A stretch of DNA of 64,000 nucleotides from Mucilaginibacter geliditolerans (lineage in GTDB: Bacteria > Bacteroidota > Bacteroidia > Sphingobacteriales > Sphingobacteriaceae). Position 1 is the stretch's first letter; each line of letters opens with the position of its first letter. Below the pieces are notes generated by a model. It was not told the origin of the DNA, did no database searches, and worked only from the letters and a program-made list of their open reading frames with translations. Positions 16,466 through 24,539 of this stretch are shown piece after piece. The position numbers and the translations under genes were made by a program. Where the stretch lies: NCBI RefSeq assembly GCF_014200495.1, contig NZ_JACHBY010000008.1:1-64000 (forward strand), read 5' to 3'.

Positions 16466-17250
16466 GCCAATTTTCCTCTAACCTCTTTCAAAACCATTGT
16501 CATACTTTCCGCATCAGATTGTATCCAGGCATTATAATCATCAATAGCCTGCAGGCGGTCATCATTGCTGATATAACCTTCATCTACCATCTGAGCTGAT
16601 GCAGCTACCTTGGCCCATATGCCAATTTTTGAGAGGAAATTATCCTGACTTTTTACATATACCTCATCGGCATTATAACTTTCAATATTACTGAATCCGG
16701 CTTCTGCAAAATATTCAGGCAGGTCTTCGGTAATGTGATTATTCATACCTGCATCGGCACGCCATCTTAAAAAGGTACTGTAAAAGCGGAGCATACTTTC
16801 AGGCGGGGCAGGATGCCATGTCAGCTGCTCGTGGTTATAATCCAGCACTGATACTTGTCCGCCGGGTTTTAGCAGCACCTTAAAGCGCTTTAGGGCATAA
16901 ACAGGGTTGTTAAGCCATTGCAATACGCGGGCGGATACGATCAGGTCGAATTTTTCTTTTGGTTCGAACTGAAAAACATCAGCATATATCAAATCAAGAT
17001 TCTTAATATGCTGATAAGTTTCTTTACCGCTGCTGATAAATTTTTCTGTATTGTCGATACCCGTTACATGTCCGTTAGGGCCTACTCTTTCAGCAATACC
17101 TTTGGAGATAGCGCCGGTACCGCAACCCACATCCAAGACCCGCATGCCGGGTTTTAGTATCGGAATTAATGTTGTATAATCAGCTTCAAGACTTCGGTTA
17201 TCAAAGATCTTAGTTGTTACTTCTCCGTCTCTTTGAATCTCCTTGTTCAT
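16462..17250 (-). CDS. Class I SAM-dependent methyltransferase
   Basis: A 262-residue methyltransferase. Motif I VLDVGCGTG is at residues 38-46 and the motif II acid is in TGIDNTEKF. Motif III is the strand LIVSARVLQWL and a LKPGGQVSVLDYNH segment follows. It resembles UbiE/Tam-type small-molecule methyltransferases, but the acceptor cannot be named. It lies 39 bp downstream of ilvA on the same strand and could be the last gene of the branched-chain operon. Confidence 0.85.
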   Translation of the reverse strand: MNKEIQRDGEVTTKIFDNRSLEADYTTLIPILKPGMRVLDVGCGTGAISKGIAERVGPNGHVTGIDNTEKFISSGKETYQHIKNLDLIYADVFQFEPKEKFDLIVSARVLQWLNNPVYALKRFKVLLKPGGQVSVLDYNHEQLTWHPAPPESMLRFYSTFLRWRADAGMNNHITEDLPEYFAEAGFSNIESYNADEVYVKSQDNFLSKIGIWAKVAASAQMVDEGYISNDDRLQAIDDYNAWIQSDAESMTMVLKEVRGKLA

Positions 17251-17265
17251 ATAAATTGCTAATTA

Positions 17266-17290
17266 CTCCCCTTTAGGGGCCGGGGGCTTC
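17266..17290. repeat. CCCCTTTAGGGG...GGGGGCTT repeat, solo arm
   Basis: CCCCTTTAGGGGCCGGGGGCTT is a divergent single arm of the element that forms a perfect inverted pair at 28070-28168. It ends at the ilvA stop codon (17290-17292). Confidence 0.6.
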
Positions 17291-18543
17291 TACACTAAAT
17301 ACTCAAACAAAGTTTGATCCCTGTTGATCTCGATCACATCAAACCTATGTGCTTCCATGCGTTGTAAAAGGGCAGGGTAATCTTCAGCATTTTTTAGTTC
17401 GATGCCAACCAGTGCAGGGCCATTTTCTTTTGATGTTTTTTTGATGAACTCAAAACGGGTAATATCATCGCCAGGACCTAAAACATTATTCACAAACAAT
17501 TTAAGCGCTCCGGGGCGTTGCGGGAAACGTACGATAAAGTAGTGTTTAAGGCCTTCGTATAACAGGGATTTCTCCTTGATCTCCTGCATGCGTTCAATAT
17601 CATTATTGCCGCCGCTGATCACGCAAACCACTTTTTTGCCTTTGATCTGCTCTTTGCACAGATCAAGCACCGCTACGGATAATGCGCCCGCAGGTTCAAC
17701 CACGATTGCATCTTCATTGTATAATTTAAGGATGGTGGTACATACTTTACCCTCGGGTACCAGCAGCATATCATCCAATACCTCACGGCACAATTCATAA
17801 GTAAGTGAGCCAACACGCTTAACTGCAGCCCCATCAACAAAACGATCGATGGTACCTAAGGTAACCGGCCCGTTGTTCTCAAACGCGCCTACCATTGATG
17901 GCGCGCCTTCTGGCTCAACACCTATTAGTAATATATCAGGATTTTGTTGCTTAAAGTAACTACCTGTACCTGCTGCCAAACCGCCGCCGCCAACCGGCAT
18001 AATTACAGCTTCCACATCGGGCAGATCGTTCATGATCTCAACACCAACAGTTCCCTGGCCCTCGATAACACGGTAGTTATCAAAAGGAGGTATGAAGGTC
18101 ATGTTATGAGCTTCGGTATAGGCCAATGCCTCTTTTAAACAATCATCAAAAGTATCACCGGTTAAAACCAGTTCAACATTGCCATTGCCAAACATTTCTG
18201 TTTGCTTAACTTTTTGTTTCGGGGTGATCTCCGGCATAAAAATTACGCCTTTTGTGCCCAGTTTCTTGCATGAAAAAGCCACGCCCTGTGCATGGTTACC
18301 CGCGCTGGCGCATACAACGCCACGGCTTAATTGTTCTTCGTTAAGCTGGCTGATCATATTATAGGCGCCACGCAATTTGTAAGAGCGTACTACCTGCAGG
18401 TCTTCACGTTTTAAATATATTTCGCACTCGTATTTTTCCGACAGGCCCGCGTTATATTCAAGCGGGGTATTTTTAACCACGCCGTTTAAACGCGCAAAGG
18501 CTGCGTCAAAATCCAGTTGCGTATTTTTTGCTGTGGCCATCAT
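17290..18543 (-). CDS. ilvA: Threonine ammonia-lyase (threonine dehydratase)
   Basis: It deaminates threonine to 2-oxobutanoate, the entry to isoleucine synthesis. The 417-residue protein has the PLP lysine Lys56 in REDLQVVRSYKLRGAYN and the substrate loop CASAGNHAQGVAFSC. The glycine-rich phosphate loop is VGGGGLAAGTG. A C-terminal regulatory region with one ACT-like unit (about 335-417, HYFIVRFPQRPGALKLFV) makes it the short biosynthetic form. It overlaps the leuA stop by one base (TAATG), so the two are co-translated. Confidence 0.95.
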   Translation of the reverse strand: MMATAKNTQLDFDAAFARLNGVVKNTPLEYNAGLSEKYECEIYLKREDLQVVRSYKLRGAYNMISQLNEEQLSRGVVCASAGNHAQGVAFSCKKLGTKGVIFMPEITPKQKVKQTEMFGNGNVELVLTGDTFDDCLKEALAYTEAHNMTFIPPFDNYRVIEGQGTVGVEIMNDLPDVEAVIMPVGGGGLAAGTGSYFKQQNPDILLIGVEPEGAPSMVGAFENNGPVTLGTIDRFVDGAAVKRVGSLTYELCREVLDDMLLVPEGKVCTTILKLYNEDAIVVEPAGALSVAVLDLCKEQIKGKKVVCVISGGNNDIERMQEIKEKSLLYEGLKHYFIVRFPQRPGALKLFVNNVLGPGDDITRFEFIKKTSKENGPALVGIELKNAEDYPALLQRMEAHRFDVIEINRDQTLFEYLV

Positions 18544-19709
18544 TAGTCTTTTACCATTTTAAATGCGACTAAACTCAGCAAGTCTTCATCATTAATATCC
18601 AGCTTAATATCGGCAAGTGTTAAAAAGCGTGAGTAAGCACTATTCAATTCTTCCTTATCTAAGTTAAAGCCTAAACGCTCCAAATGGAACTTTAAGGCAT
18701 GCCTGCCACTGCGCGCGGTAAGCACAATGCTGGCGCTAGGGAAACCAACATCCTCGGGGCGGATGATCTCATAGTTCTCACGGTTCTTCAAAAAACCATC
18801 CTGGTGAATGCCTGAACTATGCGCGAATGCATTATTACCCACAATAGCTTTGTTTGCCTGTACCGGCATACGCATTTGTGTACTCACCATATGGCTCAGC
18901 TCATAAAAATTCTTAGCGTTAATATGGGTGTGCAGGCCTAAGACCTGGTGTGTTTTCAGCACCATCACCACTTCTTCAATAGAAGTATTGCCAGCACGTT
19001 CACCAATACCGTTGATAGTACCTTCAATCTGGCGGGCGCCGTTTTGCAGGCCTGCTATGGAGTTAGCGGTAGCTAAACCCAAATCGTTATGGCAATGCAC
19101 AGATATGATAGCCTGATCGATGTTTCTTACATTCTCCTTCAGGAAACGGATCTTGCTGCCGTATTGATCGGGCAGGCAATAGCCGTTAGTATCGGGAATG
19201 TTTACCACAGTTGCACCGGCAGCTATTACCGCCTCAACCATCTGCGCTAAATAAACCACATCGGCACGACCAGCATCCTCAGCATAAAACTCGATATCCT
19301 CAACATATTTTTTGGCATATTTTACGGCATCAACGGCGCGCTCCAGAATTTCTTCACGTGTGCTGTTGAATTTATGCTTGATGTGCATATCAGATGAACC
19401 GATACCTGTATGGATACGCGGCCTTTTAGCATATTTTAATGATTCGGCGGCAACATCAATATCACCTTTGTTGGCCCTGGTTAAGGCACAAACTACAGGC
19501 TCTTTTACAGCCTTTGATATTTCAACCACACTTTGAAAATCACCCGGACTTGAGATTGGGAATCCGGCTTCAATAATATCCACGCCCAGTGCTTCCAGCT
19601 CGCGGGCAATCTCGATTTTTTCTGGGGTTGTCAGCTGGCAGCCGGGTACCTGCTCACCATCACGCAAGGTGGTGTCAAAAACATAAACGCGGTTGGGATC
19701 GTGTAACAT
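18543..19709 (-). CDS. leuA: 2-isopropylmalate synthase, short form
   Basis: It condenses acetyl-CoA with 2-oxoisovalerate, the first committed step of leucine synthesis. The 388-residue protein has the DRE-TIM signature [13 protein letters not shown] (11-23), the metal-binding [15 protein letters not shown] and the NGIGERAGN loop. The chain stops after the helical subdomain ([10 protein letters not shown]), so the roughly 120-residue C-terminal LeuA allosteric domain of the 520-residue enterobacterial enzyme is absent. The start is ATG 19709, preceded by AAGGAAAAACT. An in-frame upstream codon at 19763 would add 18 residues read from the adjacent word repeat. A homocitrate- or citramalate-synthase activity cannot be excluded, but the leuB/C/D context favours LeuA. 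Confidence 0.9.
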   Translation of the reverse strand: MLHDPNRVYVFDTTLRDGEQVPGCQLTTPEKIEIARELEALGVDIIEAGFPISSPGDFQSVVEISKAVKEPVVCALTRANKGDIDVAAESLKYAKRPRIHTGIGSSDMHIKHKFNSTREEILERAVDAVKYAKKYVEDIEFYAEDAGRADVVYLAQMVEAVIAAGATVVNIPDTNGYCLPDQYGSKIRFLKENVRNIDQAIISVHCHNDLGLATANSIAGLQNGARQIEGTINGIGERAGNTSIEEVVMVLKTHQVLGLHTHINAKNFYELSHMVSTQMRMPVQANKAIVGNNAFAHSSGIHQDGFLKNRENYEIIRPEDVGFPSASIVLTARSGRHALKFHLERLGFNLDKEELNSAYSRFLTLADIKLDINDEDLLSLVAFKMVKD

Positions 19710-19734
19710 AGTTTTTCCTTTTTTATTTTTTATT

Positions 19735-19826
19735 GGTATCAGGTATTTAGTATCAAGTATCAAGTATCAAGATTTTTTAGCGCATGATGCTCCTGTCTTG
19801 ATACCTGATACTAGCTACTTGATACT
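19735..19826. repeat. AGTATCAAGT word hairpin between leuA and methyltransferase
   Basis: The left side repeats AGTATCAAGT three times (19749-19771, after GGTATCAGGTATTT). The right side (19797-19826, CTTGATACCTGATACTAGCT and following bases) is its degenerate inverse. The TAG stop of the upstream minus-strand methyltransferase (19825-19827) overlaps the end of the right arm. The same vocabulary recurs at 32056-32150. Confidence 0.8.
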
Positions 19827-20580
19827 ATTCTTTTATCGCTATAAACCTTAATCTCTTATAATCAGCATACCATTGGCCGTCTTCGTTGTAGTCGGGTTCA
19901 AGTATGTCGGTTATTTCACTTAGTATCTGTATTTTTTCTTCTTTGGGGATGCCTTCCATAAACTGGTTGCCGAACATCGTTATCCATTTGGTTACGCCCA
20001 TGTCGCCATCCTGCAAGGGTGTTTTACGGTCGAAATGCGCCGCAAATGTTACCCTGAAGCCTTGCGCCTCTAAGCGGGTGGTGTATTCGCCTAATGAAGG
20101 GAAATACCATATTGTTTTATCAGCCAAGGCATCATAACCATGCTGCCTCAATGCCTTTTGAGTAGCGCTGATCATTTTCTGCACGTTGCCCTTGCCACCC
20201 ATTTCGGCAACGAAGCGGCCGCCAGGTTTCAGTGCATCAAACACGCATTTAATAGCTGCATCAGGGTTTAAGATCCAATGTAGAGTAGCGTTTGAGAAAA
20301 CGGCATCAAACTGTTTATCGAAATGGAAATTAGTACCATCGGCAACTTCAAAATGCACATCAGGATATTTTTCCTGCGCCGCTTTTATCATATCTGGCGA
20401 TGCATCAATGCCGGTTGCCACAGCACCGCGGCCCTGTATGCGCTCCGTCAGCTGGCCCGTACCACAACCCAGATCCAGGATCTGCTCGCGGCGTTTAATG
20501 TCCAGCAATTCCAATACATTCTCTCCGTATTCAAATACGAAGGAGTGTTTGTCGTCATACAATTCTGCGTTCCATTTCAT
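19825..20580 (-). CDS. SAM-dependent methyltransferase (Tam-like)
   Basis: A 251-residue methyltransferase resembling trans-aconitate methyltransferase. Motif I ILDLGCGTG is at 34-42, the acid-containing GIDASPDMI follows, then FDAVFSNATLHWI and LKPGGRFVAEMGGKGN. Trans-aconitate-type enzymes methylate small carboxylates, but the substrate here is not known. I start at ATG 20580 (MKWNAELYD). An upstream ATG at 20631 would add 17 residues (MHHCKLMTNDTMTNDQT) read from a CATTAGTCATTG word repeat. It is inserted between leuB and leuA in the same orientation and is probably co-transcribed. Confidence 0.85.
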   Translation of the reverse strand: MKWNAELYDDKHSFVFEYGENVLELLDIKRREQILDLGCGTGQLTERIQGRGAVATGIDASPDMIKAAQEKYPDVHFEVADGTNFHFDKQFDAVFSNATLHWILNPDAAIKCVFDALKPGGRFVAEMGGKGNVQKMISATQKALRQHGYDALADKTIWYFPSLGEYTTRLEAQGFRVTFAAHFDRKTPLQDGDMGVTKWITMFGNQFMEGIPKEEKIQILSEITDILEPDYNEDGQWYADYKRLRFIAIKE

Positions 20581-20625
20581 AGTTTGGTCATTAGTCATTG
20601 TGTCATTGGTCATTAGTTTGCAGTG
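20581..20625. repeat. TCATTAGTCATTG word repeat
   Basis: The word GTCATTAGTCATTG/TGGTCATTAG occurs three or four times within 45 bp directly upstream of the methyltransferase start, in the same orientation. The word is shared with 22466-22495 (GTCATTAGTCATTGAGGCATTG). Confidence 0.5.
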
Positions 20626-20675
20626 GTGCAATCCCCGTTTTTCAAACCTTTAACCTTTTGCCTTTCGGCTTTCAC

Positions 20676-21755
20676 CTAACTTAAATATTCCAGTACTTTC
20701 TGCCCCATGGCTTTGGTACCTAATATTTTGCTTTTATCAGTTTTGCTATCCGCGATATCACCTGTGCGGTAGCCGTCTTTCAATGCTTTATCAATGGCAT
20801 CCGTTACCTTTTTAGCTTCTTCTTTCAAACCGAAACCGATCTCTAACATCAGCGCTACAGATAGCATTGATGCCAGCGGATTTGCTTTATCCTGCCCGGC
20901 AATATCATGCGCCGAACCGTGGATAGGCTCAAAGAAACCGGTACCATCACCAATTGATGCCGATGCCAGCATACCCATTGAGCCCGCAATCTGCGATGCC
21001 TCGTCAGTTAGAATATCACCGAAAAGGTTGGCGGTTAATACCACATCAAACTTTTTAGGGTTTTTAACCAATTGCATAGCGGCATTGTCAATAAACATAT
21101 GCTCAGTTTCAACGTCAGGGTAGTTTTTGGCTATTTCCTGTACCACTTCGCGCCATAGGCGTGAGGTTTCAAGCACATTGGCCTTATCTACCGAACATAA
21201 CCTTTTGCCACGTACACGTGCAGCTTCATATGCTTTTATAGCGATGCGTTCAACTTCGTAGCGTGAATAGATCATCAGGTCGGACGCAGTATTCCTGTCC
21301 TCGCTGCGTTTTTTCTCGCCGAAATAAACATCACCTGTCAGTTCACGGAAGAATAAAATATCCGTTCCCTTTAATATCTCCGGTTTAAGGCTCGATGCTT
21401 CCAGCAGCTCATCAAATAACATGATGGGGCGCAGGTTGGCATACAGACCCAACTCTTTACGTATCTTCAATAAACCCTGCTCCGGGCGTACCTTTGCAGA
21501 TGGATCGTTATCATACTTAGCATGACCAACCGCGCCAAACAATATGGCATCGCTGGCTTTTGCTTTTGCTAAGGTTTCATCAGGTAGCGGGTTACCGGTT
21601 GCTTCAATAGCAACATGGCCCATTAATGCCTCATCAAACGTAAATTCATGGCCAAAATCCTTGCCAATTTGCTCTAATACGGCTTTTCCCCAGGTTGTTA
21701 CTTCCGGTCCGATGCCATCACCGGGTATTACTAATATGTGTTTTGTTAGTGCCAT
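20676..21755 (-). CDS. leuB: 3-isopropylmalate dehydrogenase
   Basis: It oxidises and decarboxylates (2R,3S)-3-isopropylmalate to 4-methyl-2-oxopentanoate with NAD. The 359-residue protein has ILVIPGDGIGPEV near the N-terminus and the substrate-binding arginines around VRPEQGLLKIRKELGLYANLRP. RELTGDVYFGEK and the metal-binding region NLFGDILTDEASQIAGSMGML follow, with GSAHDIAGQDKANP near the C-terminus. I start at ATG 21755 (MALTKHILV). The ATG at 21794 would add MPKQVRHDNTNES, which is just a translation of the neighbouring GTCATGCCGAACTTGTTTCG repeat. It lies between leuD and a methyltransferase in the leucine cluster. Confidence 0.96.
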   Translation of the reverse strand: MALTKHILVIPGDGIGPEVTTWGKAVLEQIGKDFGHEFTFDEALMGHVAIEATGNPLPDETLAKAKASDAILFGAVGHAKYDNDPSAKVRPEQGLLKIRKELGLYANLRPIMLFDELLEASSLKPEILKGTDILFFRELTGDVYFGEKKRSEDRNTASDLMIYSRYEVERIAIKAYEAARVRGKRLCSVDKANVLETSRLWREVVQEIAKNYPDVETEHMFIDNAAMQLVKNPKKFDVVLTANLFGDILTDEASQIAGSMGMLASASIGDGTGFFEPIHGSAHDIAGQDKANPLASMLSVALMLEIGFGLKEEAKKVTDAIDKALKDGYRTGDIADSKTDKSKILGTKAMGQKVLEYLS

Positions 21756-21770
21756 GCTTTCGTTAGTGTT

Positions 21771-21868
21771 GTCATGCCGAACTTGTTTCGGCATCTCATC
21801 AGAAAAGTGATCCGTTTGCTAAGCAAGCGGCCTGTCCTGTGGGATCCTGAAACAAGTTCAGGATGACA
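21771..21868. repeat. REP-like dyad element GTCATGCCGAACTTG...CAGGATGAC
   Basis: It starts GTCATGCCGAACTTGTTTCG (21771-21790) and ends with GGATCCTGAAACAAGTTCAG followed by GATGAC (to 21867). The AACTTGTTTC/GAAACAAGTT core forms the inverted arms. It fills the gap between leuB and leuD. It shares GTCAT...ATGAC ends with the elements at 4958, 7951, 22841 and 24370. Confidence 0.85.
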
Positions 21869-21873
21869 TTTAT

Positions 21874-22464
21874 TTATTTAGAAGTTTCAAACTCCGCTAT
21901 CAATTCCTTTTTACTCAGAATGTAATCAATATCATCATAACCATTGGTCATGCAGGCTTTTTTGTAGGGGTTAACCTCAAAGCTTTCTGTTTCGCCGGTG
22001 GCTACAATTTTGATGAACTGATCAACCAGGTCGATCTCTACTACCGCGTGCTCGTCTTCAAAAACCGCGTCGAAGATCTTCTTTAAAAACTCATCGCTAA
22101 CCTGTACCGGTAATAAGCCATTGTTTAGCGCATTACCTTTAAAGATATCAGCGAAAAAGCTGCTTACTACGGCATCAAAACCATAGTCGGCAATGGCCCA
22201 GGCAGCATGCTCACGACTGCTTCCGCAACCAAAGTTTTTGCCGGCCACCAATATTTTACCACTGTAATTTGGGTTGTTGAGCACGAAATCCTGTTTAGGG
22301 TTATCGTTCTCATCAAAGCGCCAATCGCGGAACAGGTTATTGCCAAAGCCCTCGCGGGTAGTGGCCTTTAAAAAACGCGCAGGTATGATCTGGTCCGTAT
22401 CGATATTCTCGATAGGCAGAGGCACTACGCTGGTTTGTATGTGTTTGAATATTTTGGTACTCAT
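21874..22464 (-). CDS. leuD: 3-isopropylmalate dehydratase small subunit
   Basis: The small (swivel-domain) subunit of isopropylmalate isomerase. The 196-residue length is typical. Diagnostic segments are [19 protein letters not shown] near the N-terminus and [18 protein letters not shown], the loop that contacts the substrate in the LeuCD complex. [20 protein letters not shown] follows. It works with LeuC, whose gene lies upstream in the same operon with only a small ABM-domain gene between them. Confidence 0.96.
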   Translation of the reverse strand: MSTKIFKHIQTSVVPLPIENIDTDQIIPARFLKATTREGFGNNLFRDWRFDENDNPKQDFVLNNPNYSGKILVAGKNFGCGSSREHAAWAIADYGFDAVVSSFFADIFKGNALNNGLLPVQVSDEFLKKIFDAVFEDEHAVVEIDLVDQFIKIVATGETESFEVNPYKKACMTNGYDDIDYILSKKELIAEFETSK

Positions 22465-22465
22465 A

Positions 22466-22540
22466 GTTTTATGTCATTAGTCATTGAGGCATTGGGCATT
22501 GTTTGAATTTTTCTAATCACTGACCTCTGGCCTCTAATCT
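22466..22540. repeat. Word repeats GTCATTAGTCATTG and TCTAATCACTGACCTCTGGC
   Basis: Two short runs of repeated words (CATTAGTCATTGAGGCATTGG, here split as CATTAGTCATTG and AGGCATTGGGCATTG; and CTGACCTCTGGCCTCTAATC) occupy the leuD to ABM-gene gap. Confidence 0.4.
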
Positions 22541-22822
22541 CTATTCATAATGTTCAACAGTAGGGAAGGGATCATAAAAATGATGTAATAATCCTTTCCA
22601 TTCCTGGTATTCTTTTGATCCTCTGAAGCCTTCCGTGTGATCGGTTAGGTTTTCCCATTCAACCAATAAAATGAACTGACTTGTATTTTCAATGCATCTT
22701 TTTAGCTGGTGAGAGATATAACCTGCCATTTTTGATATGATGTTTTGTGCAATGGAAAATGCTTTTAAAAACTCATCTTCTTTGCCTGGTATCACATTTA
22801 AAACGGCTACTTCAAGTATCAT
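22541..22822 (-). CDS. Antibiotic biosynthesis monooxygenase (ABM) domain protein
   Basis: A 93-residue single-domain protein with the dimeric ferredoxin-like ABM fold: ILEVAVLNVIPGKEDEFLKAF, then SKMAGYISHQLKRC, FILLVEWENLTDH and the C-terminal FRGSKEYQEWKGLLH. Relatives include quinol monooxygenases (YgiN) and heme-degrading proteins, but many are uncharacterised. It is inserted between leuC and leuD and reads with them; no reason for the placement is known. Confidence 0.85.
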   Translation of the reverse strand: MILEVAVLNVIPGKEDEFLKAFSIAQNIISKMAGYISHQLKRCIENTSQFILLVEWENLTDHTEGFRGSKEYQEWKGLLHHFYDPFPTVEHYE

Positions 22823-22840
22823 ATTTATTCTTTTCCTGTT

Positions 22841-22924
22841 GTCATTGCGAGCGATAGCGTGGCAACCTCGTCGCGTTCGTTATACAAGCGACGAGGTTGC
22901 TTCGTCGTACCTCCTCGCAATGAC
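22841..22924. repeat. REP-like dyad element GTCATTGCGA...TCGCAATGAC (copy 2)
   Basis: The 10-bp ends GTCATTGCGA and TCGCAATGAC are identical to copy 1. The inner arms GCAACCTCGTCGC and GCGACGAGGTTGC form a further 13-bp perfect hairpin. It lies between leuC and the ABM gene. Confidence 0.88.
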
Positions 22925-22935
22925 AATTTGGTTAT

Positions 22936-24366
22936 CTAACTCACCAATTCTGCTTCCTTAAGGAATTCACGTATATCCGTAACCTTACCCGTAATCGCGC
23001 TTGCGGCGGCAGTCAGCGGGCTGGCTAAAAATGTGCGTGAATTTGGTCCCTGACGGCCTTCAAAGTTTCTGTTTGAGGTTGATACGCAGTATTTACCTGC
23101 CGGGATCTTGTCCTCATTCATGCCTAAGCAGGCGCTGCATCCTGGCTCTCTCAGTGGGAAACCGGCTGCATCGAATATCTTGTCCAAGCCTTCGCGGATG
23201 GCTTGTTCCTGTACCTGTTTTGATCCCGGAACAACCCAAACCGTAACATTATCGGCCTTGTGTTTTCCTTTTACAAACTCAGCTACCTGGCGCAAATCTT
23301 CAATGCGTGAGTTGGTGCAACTGCCGATGAATACATAGTCGATAGGTTTGCCTAGCAACTGCTCGTCGTCATGCAGGCCCATGTAAGCCAACGCTTTTTT
23401 ATACGAGCCTTGTTCCTTCTCTTCAAAAGATAAGGTCTCTGGTACGTGCTGTGTAACGCCAATGCCCATCCCCGGGTTGGTACCGTAGGTGATCATTGGT
23501 TCAATATCTTCGGCATTAAAATATAATACTGCATCAAAGTCTGCATCTTCATCAGAGTACAGGGTTTGCCAGTAAGCAACTGCCTTATCCCACTCTTCGC
23601 CTTTAGGGGCAAATTCGCGGCCTTTTACATAGTTAATAGTGGTTTCGTCGGGAGCTATCAGTCCGCAACGGGCACCCATTTCAATGCTCATGTTACAGAT
23701 GGTCATGCGGCCTTCCATACTTAATGAGCGGATGGTATCGCCGGAATATTCAACAGCATAACCTGTACCGCCTGCGGCAGATGTTTTTGAAATGATATAT
23801 AGGATGATATCCTTAGCGCCAACGCCTTTTTGCAATTGGCCGTTAACTTCAATTTTCATGCGTTTTGGGCGTTGCTGTAACAGGCATTGTGTTGCCATTA
23901 CCTGCTCCACCTGCGATGTGCCTATACCAAACGCTATGGCACCAAAAGCGCCATGGGTTGAGGTGTGGCTATCGCCGCAAACATAAGTACCTCCGGGGCG
24001 GGTAATGCCCAGTTCAGGGCCTATTACGTGTACAATGCCCTGGAAGGGGTGGCCCAAGCCATATAATTCAATACCAAATTCTGCACAATTTTTTGTGAGC
24101 ATGTCAACCTGGTAACGGGAAAGTTCTTCTTTGATGGGTAGGTGCTGGTTCCATGTAGGAACGTTGTGGTCGGCTGTGGCAACCGTTTGTTTTGGCCTGA
24201 AGACCGGTAACCCCCGTGCGCGCAAGCCATCAAATGCCTGCGGACTGGTTACTTCATGTATAAAGTGCGTGTCGATGTATAAAATATCGGGGAAACCCTC
24301 GTTGCTACTGACGACGTGTGCATCCCAAATCTTGTCAAAAAGTGTTTGTCCCATAAACTTATTCAT
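22936..24366 (-). CDS. leuC: 3-isopropylmalate dehydratase large subunit
   Basis: The [4Fe-4S] subunit that isomerises 2-isopropylmalate to 3-isopropylmalate with LeuD. The 476-residue protein begins [12 protein letters not shown], has [20 protein letters not shown], and carries the cluster cysteines in GSCTNSR and GCSACLGMN. Aconitase-superfamily length and layout are normal. The ATG at 24354 (MGQTLFDK) is a possible alternative start four codons in. REP-like elements flank it on both sides. Confidence 0.96.
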   Translation of the reverse strand: MNKFMGQTLFDKIWDAHVVSSNEGFPDILYIDTHFIHEVTSPQAFDGLRARGLPVFRPKQTVATADHNVPTWNQHLPIKEELSRYQVDMLTKNCAEFGIELYGLGHPFQGIVHVIGPELGITRPGGTYVCGDSHTSTHGAFGAIAFGIGTSQVEQVMATQCLLQQRPKRMKIEVNGQLQKGVGAKDIILYIISKTSAAGGTGYAVEYSGDTIRSLSMEGRMTICNMSIEMGARCGLIAPDETTINYVKGREFAPKGEEWDKAVAYWQTLYSDEDADFDAVLYFNAEDIEPMITYGTNPGMGIGVTQHVPETLSFEEKEQGSYKKALAYMGLHDDEQLLGKPIDYVFIGSCTNSRIEDLRQVAEFVKGKHKADNVTVWVVPGSKQVQEQAIREGLDKIFDAAGFPLREPGCSACLGMNEDKIPAGKYCVSTSNRNFEGRQGPNSRTFLASPLTAAASAITGKVTDIREFLKEAELVS

Positions 24367-24369
24367 TAT

Positions 24370-24447
24370 GTCATTGCGAGCGATAGCGTGGCAATCTCTT
24401 AGTTAGTTTGGCGACGAGGTTGCCGCGTCGTACCTCCTCGCAATGAC
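24370..24447. repeat. REP-like dyad element GTCATTGCGA...TCGCAATGAC (copy 3)
   Basis: A third copy with identical 10-bp ends. GCGACGAGGTTGC and CGTCGTACCTCCTCGC match copy 2 on the right half, and GCGATAGCGTGGCAATCTC matches copy 1 inverted on the left half. It ends 3 bp before the leuC start on the minus strand, so it lies in the leuC leader. Confidence 0.88.
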
Positions 24448-24466
24448 AAATTTTATTATTTTATTA

Positions 24467-24493
24467 TAGCGATGGGTTTCAAACCCATCGCTA
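24467..24493. repeat. 13-bp palindrome TAGCGATGGGTTT / AAACCCATCGCTA
   Basis: The arms at 24467-24479 and 24481-24493 are perfect inverse copies separated by one base. It lies between the GTCATTGCGA element and the CCCCCTTTAGGGGG element in the ilvC-leuC gap, so three different dyads stand in tandem here. Confidence 0.75.
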
Positions 24494-24511
24494 CTTATTA
24501 TCCTTTATTGT

Positions 24512-24539
24512 TTCCCCCTTTAGGGGGTTAGGGGGCTTA
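24512..24539. repeat. CCCCCTTTAGGGGG repeat, solo arm at ilvC stop
   Basis: TTTCCCCCTTTAGGGGGTTA followed by GGGGGCTTA matches the right arm of the 28070-28168 pair. Its last three bases TTA are the ilvC stop codon read on the minus strand. Confidence 0.8.

Noticed and set aside
22841..24447. Repeats resembling a CRISPR array
   Set aside because: The copies are 1.5 kb apart, have inverted ends and enclose genes; no regular spacing or cas genes are present.
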